NCBI GenBank assembly: GCA_937936215.1
Contig: CALGWX010000004.1
Location: 1-9,069, forward strand
DNA from: an uncultured Burkholderiaceae bacterium
Lineage (GTDB): Bacteria > Pseudomonadota > Gammaproteobacteria > Burkholderiales > Burkholderiaceae_F
Direction of reading: 5' to 3'
Length of the DNA stretch: 9,069 bases
Both the position numbers and the translations under genes were made by a program. Positions 7,235 through 9,069 of the stretch are shown here, in pieces (the stretch's first letter is position 1; each line of letters starts with the position of its first letter). The notes under the pieces are model-generated. The model saw only the letters and a list, made by a program, of their open reading frames with translations, was not told the origin of the DNA and did not search any database.

Positions 7235-8074
7235 ATGATCCACACCGTCGGCATCGACATCGGCTCCGGCGCGGTGAAGACCGCGCTTTTCCGCACCGAG
7301 GGCGACCGGCACGAATGGCTCGCCAAGCGCTGCGAGCGCATCCGCCGCCGCGACCCGATGACGCTCGCCCGCGAGGGCTTCGACGCCGTGCTCGCCGATG
7401 CAGGGCTGGCGGCCAACGACATCGCCTACATCGCCACCACCGGCGAGGGCGAGAACGTCAAGTTCGCCACCGGCCACTTCTACTCGATGACCACGCACGC
7501 CCGCGGCGGCGTGTACCTGGTGCCCGAGGCGCGCGCGGTGGTCGACATCGGCGCGCTCAACGGCCGCGCCATCTACGTCGACGAGCGCGGCAAGGTGCTG
7601 TCGTACAAGATGACCAGCCAGTGCGCCTCCGGCTCGGGCCAGTTCCTGGAGAACATCGCCCGCTACCTCGGCGTAGCGGTCGAGGAGATCGGGCCGCTGT
7701 CGCAGACCGCGCAGAACCCGGAGAAGGTCAGCTCAATCTGCGCCGTGCTCGCCGAGACCGACGTGATCAACATGGTCAGCCGCGGCATCCCGACGCCGGA
7801 TATCCTCAAGGGCATCCACCTGTCGATGGCCTCGCGCATCGTCAAGCTGCTGAAGGTCACCGGCATCCGCTCCGGCACCGCGCTGCTCACCGGCGGGCTG
7901 GCGCTGGACACCGGCCTGCTGGCGGCGATCCGCGAGGAGATGGTCAACGAGAAGGTGCAGGTCAACGCTGTGTCCCACCCCGACTCGATCTACGCCGGGG
8001 CGATCGGCGCCGCGCTGTGGGGGGCGTACCGGCACGAAAAGCTCGCGGAACTGCAGCGCCGCGCCGCGGCGTAA
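7235..8074 (+). CDS. bcrD: Benzoyl-CoA reductase ATPase subunit D (BcrD/BadG type)
   Basis: A 279-residue short ASKHA ATPase, the partner of BcrA in the electron-activating half of benzoyl-CoA reductase, close in build to the HgdC/FldI activators. Seen: phosphate-1 loop GIDIGSGAVK (6-15); TTGEGENVKF (68-77); phosphate-2 region DIGALNGRAI (104-113), where DIGGQDTK is found in BcrA; cluster cysteine in TSQCASGSGQF (Cys130); second cysteine in SSICAVLAETDV (Cys169); the LLTGGLALD glycine motif (218-226); and a C-terminal HPDSIYAGAIGAALWG (248-263). Each ATPase subunit supplies two cysteines, so the BcrA/BcrD pair has four to hold one bridging cluster, as known for this family. The start at 7235 has GGAGGA at 7225-7230. 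It is the last gene of the operon: a terminator hairpin begins two bases after the stop. Confidence 0.96.
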   Translation: MIHTVGIDIGSGAVKTALFRTEGDRHEWLAKRCERIRRRDPMTLAREGFDAVLADAGLAANDIAYIATTGEGENVKFATGHFYSMTTHARGGVYLVPEARAVVDIGALNGRAIYVDERGKVLSYKMTSQCASGSGQFLENIARYLGVAVEEIGPLSQTAQNPEKVSSICAVLAETDVINMVSRGIPTPDILKGIHLSMASRIVKLLKVTGIRSGTALLTGGLALDTGLLAAIREEMVNEKVQVNAVSHPDSIYAGAIGAALWGAYRHEKLAELQRRAAA

Positions 8075-8075
8075 C

Positions 8076-8121
8076 TGCCCCGGCAGCGTGCCTGGAAGGC
8101 GCGCTGCCGGGCACCTTTGTT
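8076..8121 (+). terminator. Rho-independent terminator after bcrD
   Basis: TGCCCCGGCAGCG (8076-8088) pairs with CGCTGCCGGGCA (8102-8113), leaving one bulged C. The stem continues through a T-G pair and GCC/GGC (8090-8092 with 8098-8100) to a five-base TGGAA loop, about 16 pairs in all. CCTTTGTT follows at 8114-8121. It ends the had-bcrD transcript and separates it from the convergent hemerythrin gene. The T-run is interrupted, but the stem is very stable. Confidence 0.8.
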
Positions 8122-8162
8122 CTCACCCGCGCAGGCGGGCGCGACGGAAGCCGGCGGCGCGG

Positions 8163-8732
8163 TCAGGTGGCGCCGTACACCACCGCCTTGGCCATGACCT
8201 CCTCGGCCTCGTGGCGCTGGTGCAGCGCCAGCCCCAGCATCGCCATGTCCTCGGCGTGACGCGCCAGCACCTGCTGCGCGAAGGGCAGGAACTCCTCCTC
8301 CTCGCTGCGCACGTGCTCGTTGAAGCGCCGGACCAGCTCCTGCAGCAGGGCAGCGTCCAAGTGCGGGAGGTAACCGTTGGCGATCGCCTGCACCGTGGGC
8401 TCGAGCTGCTTCCACAGCTGCGCGATGTCACGATGCTCGCGGACGAGCTGTTCGACCATGCGCTGGGCGCGCGCCGCTTCCTCGCCGGGCTGGGCGACCC
8501 GCAGCACCGCGGGGAACAGGTCGCGCTCCTCGTCGTCGTGATGGGCGAGCAGGCGGTCGTGAAACATCTTCAGCATATCGGCGGCGCAGGCGCGCGAGCG
8601 TGCGGCGGTGGCAAGCATCTAGGGCAGGCCGAGCGAGGTCTTGAGCACGGTCACGAACCCGACGTGGCACCGCGAGAAGTCGTGCAGGGGCGCGCTGGTG
8701 TCAGTCCCGGGGGAAGCTGGCTGGTCGGCCAT
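8163..8732 (-). pseudogene. Hemerythrin HHE-domain protein interrupted by an in-frame TAG
   Basis: Read from ATG 8732, the frame gives 37 codons, a TAG at 8621-8619, then 151 more codons to TGA at 8165-8163. Both parts belong to one hemerythrin-type (HHE) four-helix iron protein. The first part holds the helix-1 histidines in HDFSRCH (His17, His23). The second holds AHHDDEERDLFP (residues 25-36 of that part, helix 2), VREHRDI (59-65, helix 3) and NEHVRSEEEEF (100-110, helix 4), all candidate di-iron ligands. The upstream ATG has GAGGAG seven bases before it. The ATG at 8618, right after the TAG, has no ribosome site, and a protein from there would lack the helix-1 ligands. Related proteins bind or sense O2, NO or iron; the specific role here is unknown. 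It could be a true pseudogene, a recoded or reinitiated gene, or a sequencing error. Confidence 0.75.
8619..8621 (-). other. In-frame TAG inside the hemerythrin gene
   Basis: The codon TAG (CTA on the + strand) lies between the helix-1 and helix-2 segments and is immediately followed by ATG (8618-8616). Frame and domain continuity are kept across it, so one substituted base, not an indel, accounts for the break. Confidence 0.8.
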
Positions 8733-8739
8733 CGGTCAA

Positions 8740-8745
8740 CTCCTC
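8740..8745 (-). promoter_or_regulatory. Ribosome binding site for the full-length hemerythrin frame
   Basis: On the - strand GAGGAG lies seven bases before ATG 8732. This supports 8732 rather than 8618 as the original start of the hemerythrin gene. Confidence 0.7.
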
Positions 8746-8792
8746 ATCGCAGGTCGCGGCATTACTCTGGCACCGGCGGAAGACTGTTCACA

Positions 8793-8806
8793 TTGATGCA
8801 CGTCAT
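8793..8806 (-). promoter_or_regulatory. Possible FNR/CRP-family box upstream of the hemerythrin gene
   Basis: TTGAT-GCAC-GTCAT matches the FNR/ANR consensus TTGAT-N4-ATCAA at 8 of 10 defined bases, with one half perfect. It lies about 60 nt upstream of ATG 8732. On the - strand AGTAAT at 8766-8761 could serve as a -10 box, placing the box centre about 44-46 bases before the likely transcription start, a little beyond the usual -41.5 activator position. Oxygen-dependent control of a hemerythrin gene would make sense, but this rests on a single imperfect match. Confidence 0.35.
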
Positions 8807-8885
8807 AGGCGCGTCGATCCCGACGGCCGTCGCGCGGGGCGGACTGGCCGGGACGTGGGTACTCGACCTCGTTCTCGCCGCAACC

Positions 8886-8904
8886 GCGGCAGTGCCCGTG
8901 CCGC
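8886..8904 (-). terminator. Short hairpin just after the thrH-like stop
   Basis: GCGGCA (8886-8891) and TGCCGC (8899-8904) form a six-base-pair stem with a seven-base loop, directly behind the stop codon of the - strand thrH-like gene. No T-run follows, so it may be a weak or factor-dependent end, or chance in GC-rich DNA. Confidence 0.25.
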
Positions 8905-9069
8905 TCAGCCCCAGCCCGCGGCCACGGCGTCGATCGACCGCCGCAGCGCGGCGTAGTCGTCGTGCACCGCGAATTGCGGAAACTGCGCCGCGATCGCTGG
9001 CGGGGGGTGAATGAAGAAACCGGCGTCGGCGGCGGCGAGCATGCCGGTGTCGTTGTAGGAGTCGCCGGC
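8905..9069 (-). CDS. thrH: C-terminal part of a ThrH-like phosphoserine phosphatase / homoserine phosphotransferase
   Basis: The last 54 codons of a - strand gene cut by the right edge of the window; the stop is TGA at 8907-8905. The visible part opens with AGDSYNDTGMLAAADAGFF, which is the HAD-superfamily motif IV (GDSYND, two acidic Mg2+ ligands), and goes on to HPPPAIAAQFPQFAVHDDY. GDSYND-T-ML, then the His-x-Pro and EFPQF-like stretch, is the pattern of ThrH, a SerB-like HAD enzyme of Pseudomonas and some betaproteobacteria that dephosphorylates phosphoserine and can transfer phosphate to homoserine. Motifs I-III and the cap domain are outside the window, so a related SerB-type phosphatase is possible. 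It is on the same strand as the hemerythrin gene, 172 nt upstream of it. Confidence 0.75.
   Translation of the reverse strand, partial: AGDSYNDTGMLAAADAGFFIHPPPAIAAQFPQFAVHDDYAALRRSIDAVAAGWG

Noticed and set aside
8126..8139. A CCCGC/GCGGG inverted repeat as terminator for the hemerythrin gene
   Set aside because: Only five base pairs and no T-run on the - strand; it is not distinguishable from chance in this composition.
8088..9014. A 308-codon + frame across the hemerythrin and thrH-like region
   Set aside because: The opposite strand carries hemerythrin helices and a HAD motif IV. This frame has no ribosome site and no recognisable domain, and it begins within the terminator hairpin.
1..9069. 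CRISPR arrays, tRNA or rRNA genes, insertion sequences, attachment sites
   Set aside because: I saw no regularly spaced repeats, no tRNA-like or rRNA segments, no transposase and no terminal inverted repeats in the window.

Overview
The window carries a compact anaerobic aromatic-degradation module on the + strand: the ATP-dependent (class I) benzoyl-CoA reductase and the three enzymes that carry its product through to ring opening. The DNA is very GC-rich, with third codon positions almost all G or C. Subunit make-up and sequence are of the Thauera/Rhodopseudomonas (Bcr/Bad) type. A ThrH-like enzyme and a hemerythrin-domain gene lie next door. Together these suggest a facultatively anaerobic, probably denitrifying proteobacterium, most likely a betaproteobacterium of the Rhodocyclales. 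This placement is inference; no rRNA or marker gene is present.

Layout: 1-207 is a stretch whose role I cannot settle, either an upstream tail or a leader. From 208 to 8074 seven genes run in one direction with short gaps: had (6-hydroxycyclohex-1-ene-1-carbonyl-CoA dehydrogenase), oah (6-oxocyclohex-1-ene-1-carbonyl-CoA hydrolase), dch (cyclohexa-1,5-diene-1-carbonyl-CoA hydratase), then bcrC, bcrB, bcrA and bcrD. Gaps are 23, 141, 11, -1, 14 and 11 nt. A strong hairpin followed by a T-rich run at 8076-8121 closes the operon. The - strand then holds a hemerythrin-domain gene (8732 down to 8163) broken by an in-frame TAG, a possible FNR-type box upstream of it, and the last 54 codons of a ThrH-like phosphatase that runs off the right edge.

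How they work together: BcrA and BcrD (ASKHA ATPases sharing one [4Fe-4S] cluster) use ATP to push low-potential electrons into the BcrB/BcrC catalytic pair, which reduces benzoyl-CoA to the cyclic dienoyl-CoA. Dch hydrates the diene, Had oxidises the hydroxyl to the ketone with NAD+, and Oah adds water and opens the ring to 3-hydroxypimelyl-CoA for beta-oxidation. The electron-donor genes (ferredoxin, 2-oxoacid:ferredoxin oxidoreductase) and benzoate-CoA ligase are not in this window.

The central pathway is well known. The parts not explained by it are the interrupted hemerythrin gene and its promoter region, the uncertain bcrB start, and the open frame that runs into had from the left edge.
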